Origin: CAYUVA01 sp964448115 [NCBI: uncultured bacterium]
Lineage (GTDB): Bacteria > CAYUVA01
Length of the DNA stretch: 53,537 bases
Assembly (NCBI GenBank): GCA_964448115.1
Contig: CAYUVA010000030.1
Span: 2,512 to 56,048 of the forward strand
Direction: 5' to 3'
Within the stretch, counting starts at the first letter, position 1. Each line of letters opens with the position of its first letter. The notes below the pieces were generated by a model. The model made no database searches and was not told the DNA's origin. It saw nothing but the letters and a program-made list of their open reading frames with translations. Both the position numbers and the translations under genes were made by a program. Of this stretch, positions 17,844 through 26,876 are shown in pieces.

Positions 17844-19880
17844 ATGAGTAATCATCCAAGGACTACCGATTCCATTCTCAAGACTAGTATAAGACGATCG
17901 CTGCTTATCGATATCGGCTGTGCGCTCACTGTTTATGGCTCCAGTCGCATCGAGGAAAACTACATCCCCCTGGTCTTATTTGTCCTGCTATTATGGCTTC
18001 TCAGGGAGCTTCGGGTGGTTATCGTTCCCGATAAGGAGAAGCTGGTTGGCGCGGCAGTTGTTCTCATCTTCATTCTCGATGCGACCTTTAGTGAGAAGGG
18101 AATCTTCTTCGCCATGGTTCATGCCTTGAACCTAATGACCATAGCAGTCCTGTTTCGCAAACCGACCATGAAAGAGCTGCATCTAGCTTTAATGCTAGGC
18201 TTTTTCAATATCTCCATTACCGCCTCGGCGACGCAGGGTTTGTGGTTTGCGCCCCTTTTTTTAGCTTACCTGCTGGTTACTTTGATGGGCTTGATAAATA
18301 CCAGGGCGGTCGATGCCACGGTTAGCTTTCCCAAGCGCGGCAAGGCGACCAGTTTTCTGTTCTTGGCAGGCGGAATGCTTGTATTGATAGCATTAGTCTT
18401 TGTGTTCACTCCCCGGTTGACCACGCAGAGCTTCATCGAGGGAGTAGTCCCGGCTCCGGGTATGGTCGGCTTCACCACCAGGCTCGATCTGGGGGACATA
18501 TCATCGCTATTGAGCAGCTCGCAGGTGATTATGCGCGTCAAGGCTGACAGACCGCAATACTGGCGCGGGGGTGGACTGGACTACTTTACCGGCCATGGAT
18601 GGAGAGATTACACTGAGAAATACGAACATTATCGCAGAGGCAATCTCATATATCTACGCGGCGATGTTGACTTGACACAGGATTTCTTCGTCCAGGAGTA
18701 CACATTGTTCACCGAGGGAGGAAAGGATCTCTTCGCCGCCTATCAGCCGATGCTGCTTTCCGGGATGCCAAGAATAAAGTCAGTCCTGGTCAGCCAGACT
18801 AAAGGGATAACGGTCTCTGAAGATATCAAAGCTGGCACCGAGTACACGGTTTACTCTGCCCCTTATGAGTCGAGAAGACAGATTCTGATAAAAGCCAGCG
18901 ACCAAGATCCCGAATATATAAGGCGCATCTATCTGCAATTGCCTAAAGATTATCCCAAGATCAGGCAGTTCGCGCTGGATATCACCCGTCCTTTTGACAA
19001 CCGCTATGACAAGGCAGCGGCAATCCGCATGTGGTTCCTGGAAAACTATGAGCACTCGCTGGAAGTGCCAGAGCTGGTCGGAAAGGATGTCGAATACTTC
19101 ATACTGGAAGGTAAACGGGGCTACTGCTCCTGGTTCGCCTCGGCTATGTGCCTTATGCTTCGCACCATCGATATTCCGTGTCGCATTGGAGTAGGTTTCC
19201 GAGAGGGGATGTTCAACAATCTGGGTCGCTACTACCTGGTGCGCCAGAAGGATGCCCACGCCTGGGTCGAGGTATATTTCCCCGGCTATGGATGGAACAT
19301 CCAAGATCCCACACCAGGCGGGCTGATGGAGATGAATTTCCAAGACCGATACGCCATGTTTTTAGATAAGGCGCACTTTATATGGAGGCGCTTCATCATC
19401 GACTATCGCGCATCTACCCAAAGACGCATCTTCGAGGCAGTGGCTCATGGAGCAAAGGTAGCTTTCGAGCATATAAAGAGCCTCCCAGGCAGCATCCTCG
19501 GATTAGCCAGGAAAAACCCGCCTATGGCAGCAATAGCCTTTGTCTTATTGATGCTGGCGATTATCGCAGGGCTTCTTTATCGAGCAGGCTTGCTGGCAAT
19601 AGCGATCCAAAGAATGCAGCTTATGCTCGTCTCCAAGAGAAGGCTGACCCCGGTTCAGCGGTTATACTTGAGGGCACTCAAATTATTAGCTGCCAGGGGT
19701 TACAATAAACACCCCTGGGAGACCGCCCGCGAGCTAGCCAAAAGGATACAAGCCGAGAACAAAGAGCTTGGAAGGGCGGTCTGGGGCATAACCGATGCGT
19801 ACGAGGAAGCGCGCTTTGGTTATAATGATGATATAGAGAGCCTTAAGAAACAGATAGATAATGTAAGGAGAATGCGATGA
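17844..19880 (+). CDS. TgpA-like membrane transglutaminase
   Basis: The 678-residue protein has the TgpA plan: an N-terminal cluster of about six membrane helices (residues 20-200, DUF3488 type), a periplasmic transglutaminase-like core, one more helix near 570 and a short cytoplasmic C-terminal domain (RLTPVQRLYLRALKLLAARG, DUF4129 type). The papain-like triad is intact: Cys428 in GYCSWFA, His472 in DAHAWVEV and Asp488 in QDPTPG. TgpA proteins are essential envelope enzymes in Pseudomonas, but their substrate is not settled. The 3' end overlaps moaC by four bases. Usual partners (MoxR ATPase, DUF58) are not present. Confidence 0.9.
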   Translation: MSNHPRTTDSILKTSIRRSLLIDIGCALTVYGSSRIEENYIPLVLFVLLLWLLRELRVVIVPDKEKLVGAAVVLIFILDATFSEKGIFFAMVHALNLMTIAVLFRKPTMKELHLALMLGFFNISITASATQGLWFAPLFLAYLLVTLMGLINTRAVDATVSFPKRGKATSFLFLAGGMLVLIALVFVFTPRLTTQSFIEGVVPAPGMVGFTTRLDLGDISSLLSSSQVIMRVKADRPQYWRGGGLDYFTGHGWRDYTEKYEHYRRGNLIYLRGDVDLTQDFFVQEYTLFTEGGKDLFAAYQPMLLSGMPRIKSVLVSQTKGITVSEDIKAGTEYTVYSAPYESRRQILIKASDQDPEYIRRIYLQLPKDYPKIRQFALDITRPFDNRYDKAAAIRMWFLENYEHSLEVPELVGKDVEYFILEGKRGYCSWFASAMCLMLRTIDIPCRIGVGFREGMFNNLGRYYLVRQKDAHAWVEVYFPGYGWNIQDPTPGGLMEMNFQDRYAMFLDKAHFIWRRFIIDYRASTQRRIFEAVAHGAKVAFEHIKSLPGSILGLARKNPPMAAIAFVLLMLAIIAGLLYRAGLLAIAIQRMQLMLVSKRRLTPVQRLYLRALKLLAARGYNKHPWETARELAKRIQAENKELGRAVWGITDAYEEARFGYNDDIESLKKQIDNVRRMR

Positions 19881-20323
19881 GCAAAATGATCGATATCTCT
19901 GATAAAACCCCCTCGAAGAGAACCGCGGTCGCCGAGGCTATTATTAGCATGTCAGAGGATACATTGCTTGAGATAATAAATGGAAGAGTAAAGAAGGGTG
20001 ATGTGCTTCAGTCTGCAAGCACAGGGGCGCTTCTAGCCATCAAAAGGACCCCGACCTTGATCCCGCACTGCCACCCGGTGCCCATAGATAACGCATCAGT
20101 GGAGTTCAATATCATAAAAGAGAGAGCGAGCATCGGCTGCCTGGTGTCGGTAAGCGGAGAAGCCAAGACCGGCTACGAGATGGAGGCGCTGGTTGGAGCA
20201 TCAACGGCAGCGCTTATTATCTATGATATGTGCAAGTACATGGAAAAGGGGATGCAGATAAACTCGCTGCGCCTTTTATCCAAGACGGGAGGAAAATCAG
20301 GGGATTATAGTCGTGAGGAGTGA
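19877..20323 (+). CDS. moaC: Cyclic pyranopterin monophosphate synthase
   Basis: The 148-residue protein is nearly full length for MoaC and carries its hallmark segments: MIDISDKTPSKRTAVAEA, IPHCHPVPI (residues about 62-70, with the conserved His-Cys-His), TGYEMEALVGAS and AALIIYDMCKYMEKGM. With MoaA it converts GTP into the first pterin of molybdenum-cofactor synthesis in the cytoplasm. The start ATG overlaps the stop of the transglutaminase gene (ATGA), so translation is probably coupled. The other Mo-cofactor genes are not in the window. Confidence 0.95.
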   Translation: MSKMIDISDKTPSKRTAVAEAIISMSEDTLLEIINGRVKKGDVLQSASTGALLAIKRTPTLIPHCHPVPIDNASVEFNIIKERASIGCLVSVSGEAKTGYEMEALVGASTAALIIYDMCKYMEKGMQINSLRLLSKTGGKSGDYSREE

Positions 20324-20337
20324 GGGCGGTTATGCTC

Positions 20338-22248
20338 TCAAAGCCCCAAAGGAGCGAATACCCCGATCTTGTCGGGAACTAAGACCTTATACTTAATAAC
20401 CTTTCCCTGATATGGTTCAATAGATGGAATATATCGTCGGATAAGGATGGTCCCTAACCTGTTGGCATGTTCCGATTCGCTATCTACCACTGTTATCAAA
20501 TAGGATGATCTATCTGGATAAAGGCTGGTTGTCTGTATATTTTCGGCTTTGCCTCTATTCTTTGAATAGAGAACCTCGCCGTCGAAGGTTGGCGCGTTCA
20601 GGTAAGAGGCTGCTGACTCATAATGATCGCAGAAGATTAGTTTCTTACCCGGGGGAAGGTTTCTAGCAATAATGGAGACCTGTGCATGAAACCGGCTGCG
20701 GATGCGATGTGCAGTAAGGTATAATAAGTCATAGGTAAACATGCTCTCGAAGAAAAGAAGAACAACGATGATGGCTACCAGGTCGGCTCTTTTTGAAAAA
20801 AGCCTCGACAGATTGACCATTCCGGCTGCGCTCAGGATGATAAGCACAAAGAATCCGCTGTAGTAATACCGTGCGCCGAAGAACGACATGGCGCTGTGAT
20901 CCCAGTATAGACTATAAGCGATTACTAGTCCGAGAAAGAAACTCAACAGATACAATCCCTGCTTTATCCTGCCAGGAAGAAATAATCCAAAGGGAACTAA
21001 GGCTAATGATATGAAGGGAAATCCGAACAACTGCATCGACAATCCGACCAGGTTGACCAAAAGATTGCATATTGCCCTTGCCGGGCTGTGCCCCTTGAAT
21101 CCGACTTGCCCCCCTTGAGGGGAAAATGCTCCGAAATGGCGTGGCTGCGAGTCAAAACCTAACTTATCCTGTGGAAAATCGACATTGAATGCCAGCTTAT
21201 AAGGATCGCCGGTGAGCTGATAATTGTAAAAGCCATAGAGCATAACAAACAAGATGACTGGCAATGCGATCAAAAAGCCATTTTTTATAAAAGCCCACCT
21301 TAGCCTTACAACAGCCTGCACGAGAAAGTAAACCACTATAGGCAGCGAGATACCCACCGCGGTCAATGGACGAGATGTAAAGGCTAGACCGAGTGTAATC
21401 CCAGCAGCCAAAGCATAGCGGACTCGCAGACTCTCTATTGCACGAAGCGAGCTATACACAAATGCTAATAAAAAAAATGCAGTTGGCGCGTGGGAAAGAT
21501 ACGAGGAGCTATGAATTACGACATAAGGAGAGAGCAGGCAAAGAATCCCTGCCAGTCGAGGTATTATCTCATCACCATATAACAAATAGGCTATCTTGAC
21601 CACAAGCACGCTATCTAACGCAGAACATAATGGCACTATCAGCCAGGGCAAGCCGACCAGGAAGCCTACTGCCAATAGCATCGGATGCCCGGGGTGGAAC
21701 CTGGAGAAGACCATGCCATCGAGATTGACCAGGTGCATGACCTTGAAGGCATCCCAGGGCTGCGGTGCCGGGATCTTGAGCAAACCACCTGCGAACATGC
21801 TTCCTTGGATGTAATAGACCACCTCGTCCGGCGTATGGGGGAGGCGATGAAATACTAGGTGTGCAGCCAGTAAGTACTCCAGCAGCGAAAGGAGGAATAT
21901 CCACCATAAGAATCGGCGCCGGGGAGTGGATTTTATAGCCTCAAAGGCAGCTCCCAGCACTTTAGTAATGCCCCTGTTTCGCCTGAAAAGAAATCCGATG
22001 ATAATGATAATCGGCAGGGTAATGAGCAGGCGATCTCGATTGAGCCTCTTTTGAAGGTGGGGAGACTCCCTGGAGAGTATCCAACTCAGGTTTTCAATGA
22101 TGCTGTTATTGCTCGTTGATTGCTTATCCAGCCTCGGTTTAGGCGTGATATCGATGTACTCAAGCGGCGCGGAATGGGCATAATTGCAGGCAATAAAGGC
22201 TATCACCACGAGTACAACAAGAGCGCTGAGTATAAGCCTTACCTTCAC
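20338..22248 (-). CDS. GT-C family integral membrane glycosyltransferase (ArnT/PMT-like)
   Basis: The 636-residue protein has an N-terminal hydrophobic segment, a second helix near 75-90 and then a large run of membrane helices from about 115 to 510, followed by a periplasmic C-terminal domain of about 120 residues. The first periplasmic loop carries HTPDEVVYYIQG, the acidic motif of GT39/GT83-type transferases that use polyprenyl-phosphate sugars. Such enzymes move a sugar to lipid A, proteins or glycans on the outer face of the inner membrane. It lies four bases downstream of the phosphoesterase gene in one operon with a second glycosyltransferase. Confidence 0.85.
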   Translation of the reverse strand: MKVRLILSALVVLVVIAFIACNYAHSAPLEYIDITPKPRLDKQSTSNNSIIENLSWILSRESPHLQKRLNRDRLLITLPIIIIIGFLFRRNRGITKVLGAAFEAIKSTPRRRFLWWIFLLSLLEYLLAAHLVFHRLPHTPDEVVYYIQGSMFAGGLLKIPAPQPWDAFKVMHLVNLDGMVFSRFHPGHPMLLAVGFLVGLPWLIVPLCSALDSVLVVKIAYLLYGDEIIPRLAGILCLLSPYVVIHSSSYLSHAPTAFFLLAFVYSSLRAIESLRVRYALAAGITLGLAFTSRPLTAVGISLPIVVYFLVQAVVRLRWAFIKNGFLIALPVILFVMLYGFYNYQLTGDPYKLAFNVDFPQDKLGFDSQPRHFGAFSPQGGQVGFKGHSPARAICNLLVNLVGLSMQLFGFPFISLALVPFGLFLPGRIKQGLYLLSFFLGLVIAYSLYWDHSAMSFFGARYYYSGFFVLIILSAAGMVNLSRLFSKRADLVAIIVVLLFFESMFTYDLLYLTAHRIRSRFHAQVSIIARNLPPGKKLIFCDHYESAASYLNAPTFDGEVLYSKNRGKAENIQTTSLYPDRSSYLITVVDSESEHANRLGTILIRRYIPSIEPYQGKVIKYKVLVPDKIGVFAPLGL

Positions 22249-22252
22249 CCCA

Positions 22253-22744
22253 TCATCCGGACAGCTTGATGATCTCCGCCTTTATTTCCAGCTCCAACTT
22301 TAGAGTTCCAACCGATCTATAAGGCGCAAAGAGCTTGTCGGTAGGGCTGCCGGGGTTCACCAATAGCACGCGGTTGACCTTTTTTATCACCGGGATATGG
22401 GAGTGTCCGAAGATTATGCAATCGAGCTGCTCATCATCAAAGGCGGATAGCACCCGCTTGCTCAAGTTTATCGGTGATCCCCAGCCGTGAATCAAGCCGA
22501 TATTAAACCCGCCGACGGTGATGACCTTTTTAACTGGCAGGTTCTCTGCAAAGGCTCCGTTATCCATATTGCCGCGCACCGAGATCACCGGCGCCACCTC
22601 CATGAGCTGATCGATCACCCGCTGATGAACATGGTCCCCGGCATGGAGTATCATCTTTGCATTGGTGAACTGCAACAGCACCGACTCCGGCAAATCTTTG
22701 GATTTTTCGGAAATATGCGTATCCGAGATAATGCCGATCTTCAT
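22253..22744 (-). CDS. YfcE/MJ0936-type metallophosphoesterase
   Basis: The 163-residue protein shows all the metal-binding blocks of the family: SDTH (residues 7-10), AGDHV (36-40), RGNMDN (57-62), LIHGWGS and FGHSHIP. Size and blocks fit the small phosphodiesterase group of YfcE and MJ0936. The physiological substrate is not known for most members. Its ATG overlaps the stop of the upstream glycosyltransferase (ATGA), and the GT-C transferase follows four bases after its own stop, so translation of the three is probably coupled. Confidence 0.92.
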   Translation of the reverse strand: MKIGIISDTHISEKSKDLPESVLLQFTNAKMILHAGDHVHQRVIDQLMEVAPVISVRGNMDNGAFAENLPVKKVITVGGFNIGLIHGWGSPINLSKRVLSAFDDEQLDCIIFGHSHIPVIKKVNRVLLVNPGSPTDKLFAPYRSVGTLKLELEIKAEIIKLSG

Positions 22745-23913
22745 GGCGTATTCTCCAGCAGCCTATTGAACGACCCTATTACCTTTTCCCACACGAAGTT
22801 ATCCCTTGCATATTTCATGCCGTTTTCAGAGAGTCCACTATATAAATTACCATCATTCAAAAGTAAAGATAAGGCAGCCTTGAACTCGGAATAATCGGAA
22901 TACCAAAGCCCGGCGTTACTTTTAGTGCAATGCCCAACCAGCACCTTGCTGGCTCCGTTTACCAGAACCGGCACCCCCAATGACATCGCCTCGATTAGCA
23001 GGATAGACAGGCTCTCATAGGCGGAAGGAACAATAATCGCCCTTGCCCCGGCTATTGCCTGCCACTTTTCGTGCTCGGAAACCATGCCAAGGTACTTTAT
23101 ATCATCGCACTTGGGGATGCTCATTGAAAGGGAGCCGATAAGTACAAGGTCTATATCGAGTGCAAGCTCTTTTTTGGATCCAAGAAAATAACGTATCAAA
23201 TCGCCGACACCCTTGCCTTCATCGAGCCTGCCAGCGTACAACAGGTACCGGCTTGACAGATCATGCCTTGCCCGGAACTCATCAAGGCTAATATCATCAG
23301 GGGGCTTAACGCCGATGCCGAGGACGGCGGAAGGTATATGCCCTATCCCGAAGAGATGCTCGGTGAATTCCCTTTCCCAGGGCGTCAGGTAATATATCCC
23401 CCTTGGAAGGTGGAAGACCTGCTTGAAGATATCGAGATATATGGGTGGCTCATCGTGGGTGCAGGGTACCAGCAGGCTCTTTTGCGGACAGACATGCAGT
23501 CCATAATAGCTTGTGGGATACAGGTAGGTATAGAATATCAGCTTGTCATAGCGCTGGTGATTTTCCTGCAAATATCTTATCAGGCTCGGCGAAACCGGAC
23601 CCTGCAGATCCATCCAGGCTAGCTCGTGCGCTAATGTATGTGGATTATTGTACAGCCAGGTGGAATAGCTGTCGAAGGCGAGCTTGTTCCTGGGCTGGGT
23701 GTTTTTGAATCTGCGGATGGTGATGCCATTAAGCTCCTGCTCCCCCTGGGCATAGTGATTATTCCATGTCTGGTAATCCTTGGCGCAGGTGGTCAAGATA
23801 TCGATCTTGTGCTGCTCTTTGAGCCTTTGTGTTAATAGCCGGCAGTGCAGCTCCGCACCGCCGGTAACATCCTCGCCGAAGCGCTGGATTATGAATCCAA
23901 GGTTCATCTGCAT
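22741..23913 (-). CDS. Glycosyltransferase, GT4-like
   Basis: The 390-residue protein has the two Rossmann lobes of group 1 transferases. The N-lobe opens MNLGFIIQRFGEDVTGGAELHC with the glycine-rich loop that binds the acceptor side; the C-lobe has YLLYAGRLDEGKGVGDLIRY near 228 and PSAYESLSILLIEAMSLGVPVL near 315, where the E-x7-E motif binds the nucleotide sugar. The product of prfB ends ten bases inside its start, so it is translated in the same operon. An envelope polysaccharide role is likely. Confidence 0.9.
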   Translation of the reverse strand: MQMNLGFIIQRFGEDVTGGAELHCRLLTQRLKEQHKIDILTTCAKDYQTWNNHYAQGEQELNGITIRRFKNTQPRNKLAFDSYSTWLYNNPHTLAHELAWMDLQGPVSPSLIRYLQENHQRYDKLIFYTYLYPTSYYGLHVCPQKSLLVPCTHDEPPIYLDIFKQVFHLPRGIYYLTPWEREFTEHLFGIGHIPSAVLGIGVKPPDDISLDEFRARHDLSSRYLLYAGRLDEGKGVGDLIRYFLGSKKELALDIDLVLIGSLSMSIPKCDDIKYLGMVSEHEKWQAIAGARAIIVPSAYESLSILLIEAMSLGVPVLVNGASKVLVGHCTKSNAGLWYSDYSEFKAALSLLLNDGNLYSGLSENGMKYARDNFVWEKVIGSFNRLLENTP

Positions 23914-24996
23914 AATCCCTTGCGCAGTGATTCGGTGATGAGCATATCGAGATCCCCGTCCAACACCGCGTTTATGTTACCTATCTCCAAGCCGGTGCGA
24001 TGATCCTTGACCATCTGGTATGGCTGGAGCACATAAGATCGTATCTGGCTTCCCCATGCGATCTCCCTTTTTTGTGCCTCCTGAGCCTCCTTTTCCTTTT
24101 GCCTCATCTCCAGCTCCCTCTGGTGTAGCTTAATCTTTAGAATCTTGAGCGCCCAGGCTTTGTTTTTATGCTGCGAGCGCTCGTTCTGGCAACTGACCAC
24201 GATACCGGTCGGGATATGGGTGATGCGCACCGCCGAGTCGGTTACATTTACATGCTGACCCCCGTGCCCTGAGGAGCGAAAGGTATCTATGCGCAGATCC
24301 TCGTTTCGTATTTCTATTTCGATATCCTCTTCTATATCCGGGGTTACATCCACCGAAGCGAATGATGTATGCCTCCTGGCATTGGCATCAAAAGGTGAGA
24401 TGCGCACCAGGCGATGCACGCCTTTTTCGCACTTGAGCAGCCCATAGGCATGCTCTCCCCTCACCGAGGCGGTTATGCCCTTGATACCCGCCTCCTCGCC
24501 GGCGGTGCGATCCAGCTCCTGCCAGGTCAATTGAAGGCGATCTGCCCAGCGAAAGTACATGCGAGCCAGCATCTCAGCCCAGTCCTGGGCATCGACACCT
24601 CCAGCCCCGGCGTGGATCTCGATGATGGCGTCCTTGTCATCGTTCTCCTGACCAAGATACATCTGTACCTCAAGCTGATCCACCAGAGCCTTCAACATGG
24701 AGATCTCATTTTTGATATCTGCCAGCACCGAGTGATCCTGCTCGTACAGTTCCATGAAGACCTCGATATCCTCGGCTTTTTGGTGTAGCTCTCGGAATGT
24801 TTCTATTTTATCTTGAAGGGATGATCGTTCCTTGGAGAGCTTTTTTACCAGGTCCTGGTTGCTCCAGGTCCCTGGCTGCCCCAGCATATTATCAATTTCC
24901 TCGATCCTCGTTTTTGCCTTGAGCGGGTCAAAGATAGTCTCCCATCTTTTGTATTCTTGCCAGCAAATCCTCGAAGAGTTCCCTTTGTTCCTGCAT
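23904..24996 (-). CDS. prfB: Peptide chain release factor 2, with programmed +1 frameshift
   Basis: The gene starts at ATG 24996 (MQEQRELFEDLLARIQKMGDYL) and meets an in-frame TGA at 24930-24928. A +1 shift at CTT TGA C leads into the main frame, giving about 363 residues, the normal RF2 length. Downstream are the release tripeptide SPF (in RISPFDANARRHTSF) and the catalytic GGQ (SSGHGGQHVNVTDSAVRITH). RF2 recognises UGA and UAA and releases the protein at the ribosome. The in-frame stop lets low RF2 levels favour the shift, a known self-regulation. It is the first gene of an operon with a glycosyltransferase. Confidence 0.95.
24927..24943 (-). promoter_or_regulatory. RF2 programmed frameshift site
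   Basis: The minus-strand sequence GGGAGACTATCTTTGAC combines a Shine-Dalgarno-like GGGAG, the slippery CTT codon and the TGA stop followed by C. In Escherichia coli the same arrangement (AGGGGGTATCTTTGAC) drives +1 frameshifting; here the purine block is two bases further from CTT. Confidence 0.92.
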
Positions 24997-25123
24997 CCTA
25001 ATTTTACCCTGCTATCTATATTTTTTGTTTCAAACCTAAATAATTATGTCAACAAAACCGATAAATTTCAAAAGCAGGCACCTTGGATGCACATCGCCGC
25101 CAGGTCCCCCCATGTCATTATCT

Positions 25124-25191
25124 TGAAAGTATGGGCGAACATAGGTGTTTGCTCGTTAATGGGCAGATGCCCGTGTCTGCCTCTACTTTCA
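25124..25191. repeat. Composite dispersed hairpin repeat
   Basis: TGAAAGTA (25124-25131) and TACTTTCA (25184-25191) are inverted, and nested between them are GGGCGAACA/TGTTTGCTC and GGGCAGA/TCTGCC inverted arms. The words GGGCGAACA and GGGCAGA...TCTGCC are typical of dispersed hairpin repeats found in many environmental genomes. It sits in the untranslated stretch between prfB and the O-antigen-ligase gene. Confidence 0.55.
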
Positions 25192-25211
25192 TACGCTGAG
25201 GTGAGATAAAG

Positions 25212-25239
25212 TCCTCTTGGAGAGGGTTAGGGAGAGGGT
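25212..25239. repeat. Dispersed repeat of the CCTCTTGGAGAGGGTTAGG type
   Basis: The words CCTCTTGGAGAGGGTTAGG and GGAGAGGG resemble a known type of dispersed intergenic sequence. It lies about 20 bases from the composite hairpin. Its role is unknown. Confidence 0.45.
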
Positions 25240-25343
25240 CTTTTCCTTCCTACCCCACATCTCACGCCCCCAAGCCTATTACGCACCTCGCCCCACTTCG
25301 TGGCTAGGTTTGAATGACCGCTCGCTCACGCTCACCGCTCGGA
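25240..25343. other. Remainder of the prfB to O-antigen-ligase gap
   Basis: Together with the repeats above, the 347-base gap between prfB and the stop of the O-antigen-ligase gene holds no gene I can support. It contains further low-complexity words (GACCGCTCGCTCACGCTCACCGCTC) and leads straight into the TTTGCG repeat. Confidence 0.5.
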
Positions 25344-26741
25344 TTACGCTATATTTCTTTGCGATCTTTGCGTCTTTGCGACTTTGCGTGAGGCTTCTTT
25401 CTTGGGTCCTTGTCCCGACTTTGTAGAGCCAAAATCGGGGAGATCTGCGGCTGGTTTTGTTGTGTCATTATTGTTAATGTCAATACCGGCTGCGATGCCG
25501 ATGAACAATGTTGCCGGAAATGAAGAGACCGCAAGCTGAAACGGGAAGCTGAATATCGCATCGAAAAAGACCGCTCCTACAGCCAGGATGATGCCTAGCT
25601 GCAGCGCCTTGTCAGCATTTGATTTAAGATTGTTGTGTCCAGCAATGGCTTTCTTCAGTAATACATAAAGCCAGATCAATAAACATAAGATCCCCGGAAG
25701 ACCGACCTCGGCTGCAAGTTGTAGATACTCGTTATGCGCCTCCCTTACCAGCACCCCCGAATAGTGCTTGATAAAGCCAATATCCCACTGCAACACCTTT
25801 GGGGCATAATCGTAATACTCAAGGCGAAAGCCTCCGGGACCGATTCCGAGTAAAGGATTATCAGCGATCATGGATATCGCTACCGCCCAGTAGAAGAACC
25901 GCGGCCCAGAGGTGTCCATCTGGTATTGACTGAAGAAGATAGCGAACTTCTCAGCCAAAGTGGGGGCAAATATCAAAATAAGCAATAATATCAAGATCAA
26001 TGCTCCGGCGGTGATCGTGATCCTAAATTTTATGCTGATGAACCTGAGACCAACTAAAATAAAGATAGGTATCCCGGTAACCAGCGCCAGGATCACCGCC
26101 CGGGTGTGAGATAAAAAAATGCCCAGCACCGATAGGCTGAGAGCAAGCGCAGAGATGACCCTGGTTAACTTGTCTCGATGATAAAACATGACTCCCAGAG
26201 CCAAAAATGGCGCCATGGAGAGATAGCCTCCCATCAAGGTCGGCTGCCCAACGAAGCCGGCAGCCAGCCATCTCTCGGTATATTGCGCTCTTCGTGCCGT
26301 AAATAAGGGATCGATCCCATGATACTGAAACAAGGCGTACAGGGACATGAGAGCTGCTGTAGCCAGGTATATCCACACCAGTTTCAGCCTCTGTCTTGTA
26401 TTAAAGATCGCTGCTGCAATGAATACCAACATGATGTATAAGCCTACATGAACAAGGGCTATCAGCGACATCAGCGGATGACTGGATAACAGGCAAGATA
26501 AAATGGCACAGAATCCAAATCCGATGAGCCATCTTCTTCCTGGATACAGCCTTCTCAGCCAATTTACTCCACCTGCCAGATCGGATAATAAGAGCAATGC
26601 CAATAAAAGCAGCACTACATCAACGAAAACCTGCTTGGGGAGCCGGAAGGTGTTGTATCCGATGGGATTGAAGACAAAGGGAACCACGGCTAGACAAACA
26701 TATATTATGTTGCGTGCAAATCTTGTGTTGACGCTTGTCAT
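25344..26741 (-). CDS. O-antigen ligase (Wzy_C) family membrane protein
   Basis: The 465-residue protein has about ten to twelve membrane helices and a large periplasmic loop near 290-330 with the O-antigen-ligase pattern FYWAVAISMIADNPLLGIGPGG and YYDYAPKVLQW...AHNEYLQLAAEVGLPGI. The family joins lipid-linked glycans to lipid A core, protein or peptidoglycan, or polymerises them. The last 17 or so residues (EASRKVAKTQRSQRNIA) are not of the family: they are encoded by the dispersed TTTGCG repeat at 25357-25389, which seems to have replaced the original stop. Confidence 0.85.
   Translation of the reverse strand: MTSVNTRFARNIIYVCLAVVPFVFNPIGYNTFRLPKQVFVDVVLLLLALLLLSDLAGGVNWLRRLYPGRRWLIGFGFCAILSCLLSSHPLMSLIALVHVGLYIMLVFIAAAIFNTRQRLKLVWIYLATAALMSLYALFQYHGIDPLFTARRAQYTERWLAAGFVGQPTLMGGYLSMAPFLALGVMFYHRDKLTRVISALALSLSVLGIFLSHTRAVILALVTGIPIFILVGLRFISIKFRITITAGALILILLLILIFAPTLAEKFAIFFSQYQMDTSGPRFFYWAVAISMIADNPLLGIGPGGFRLEYYDYAPKVLQWDIGFIKHYSGVLVREAHNEYLQLAAEVGLPGILCLLIWLYVLLKKAIAGHNNLKSNADKALQLGIILAVGAVFFDAIFSFPFQLAVSSFPATLFIGIAAGIDINNNDTTKPAADLPDFGSTKSGQGPKKEASRKVAKTQRSQRNIA
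25357..25389. repeat. TTTGCG tandem dispersed repeat
   Basis: Four CTTTGCG words spaced eight or nine bases apart lie at 25357, 25366, 25374 and 25382. The same kind of repeat recurs at 46225-46250 and 46302-46328. On the minus strand it is translated as the C-terminal tail of the O-antigen-ligase-like protein. Confidence 0.6.
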
Positions 26742-26757
26742 AGGTAAGGCATATCAT
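26728..26757 (+). promoter_or_regulatory. Promoter candidate for parAB
   Basis: TTGACG (26728-26733) and TATCAT (26752-26757, five of six) are 18 bases apart, about 120 bases before the parA start. The -35 part lies inside the 5' end of the divergent O-antigen-ligase gene. Confidence 0.4.
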
Positions 26758-26876
26758 TATCATAAATATAGGAAAACTGCTAAGCTGAACCAGGGCACTC
26801 ATAATTCGAGATACACAGTATCTTGTAATAAGGGACTTGAATTGTGGAACATGTTGTGTTAGGTTAGTCTTAAATT

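Noticed and set aside
26844-26851. GTGGAACA half-site of parS near the parA start
   Set aside because: Only one arm of the palindrome is present, so a ParB-binding site is not supported.
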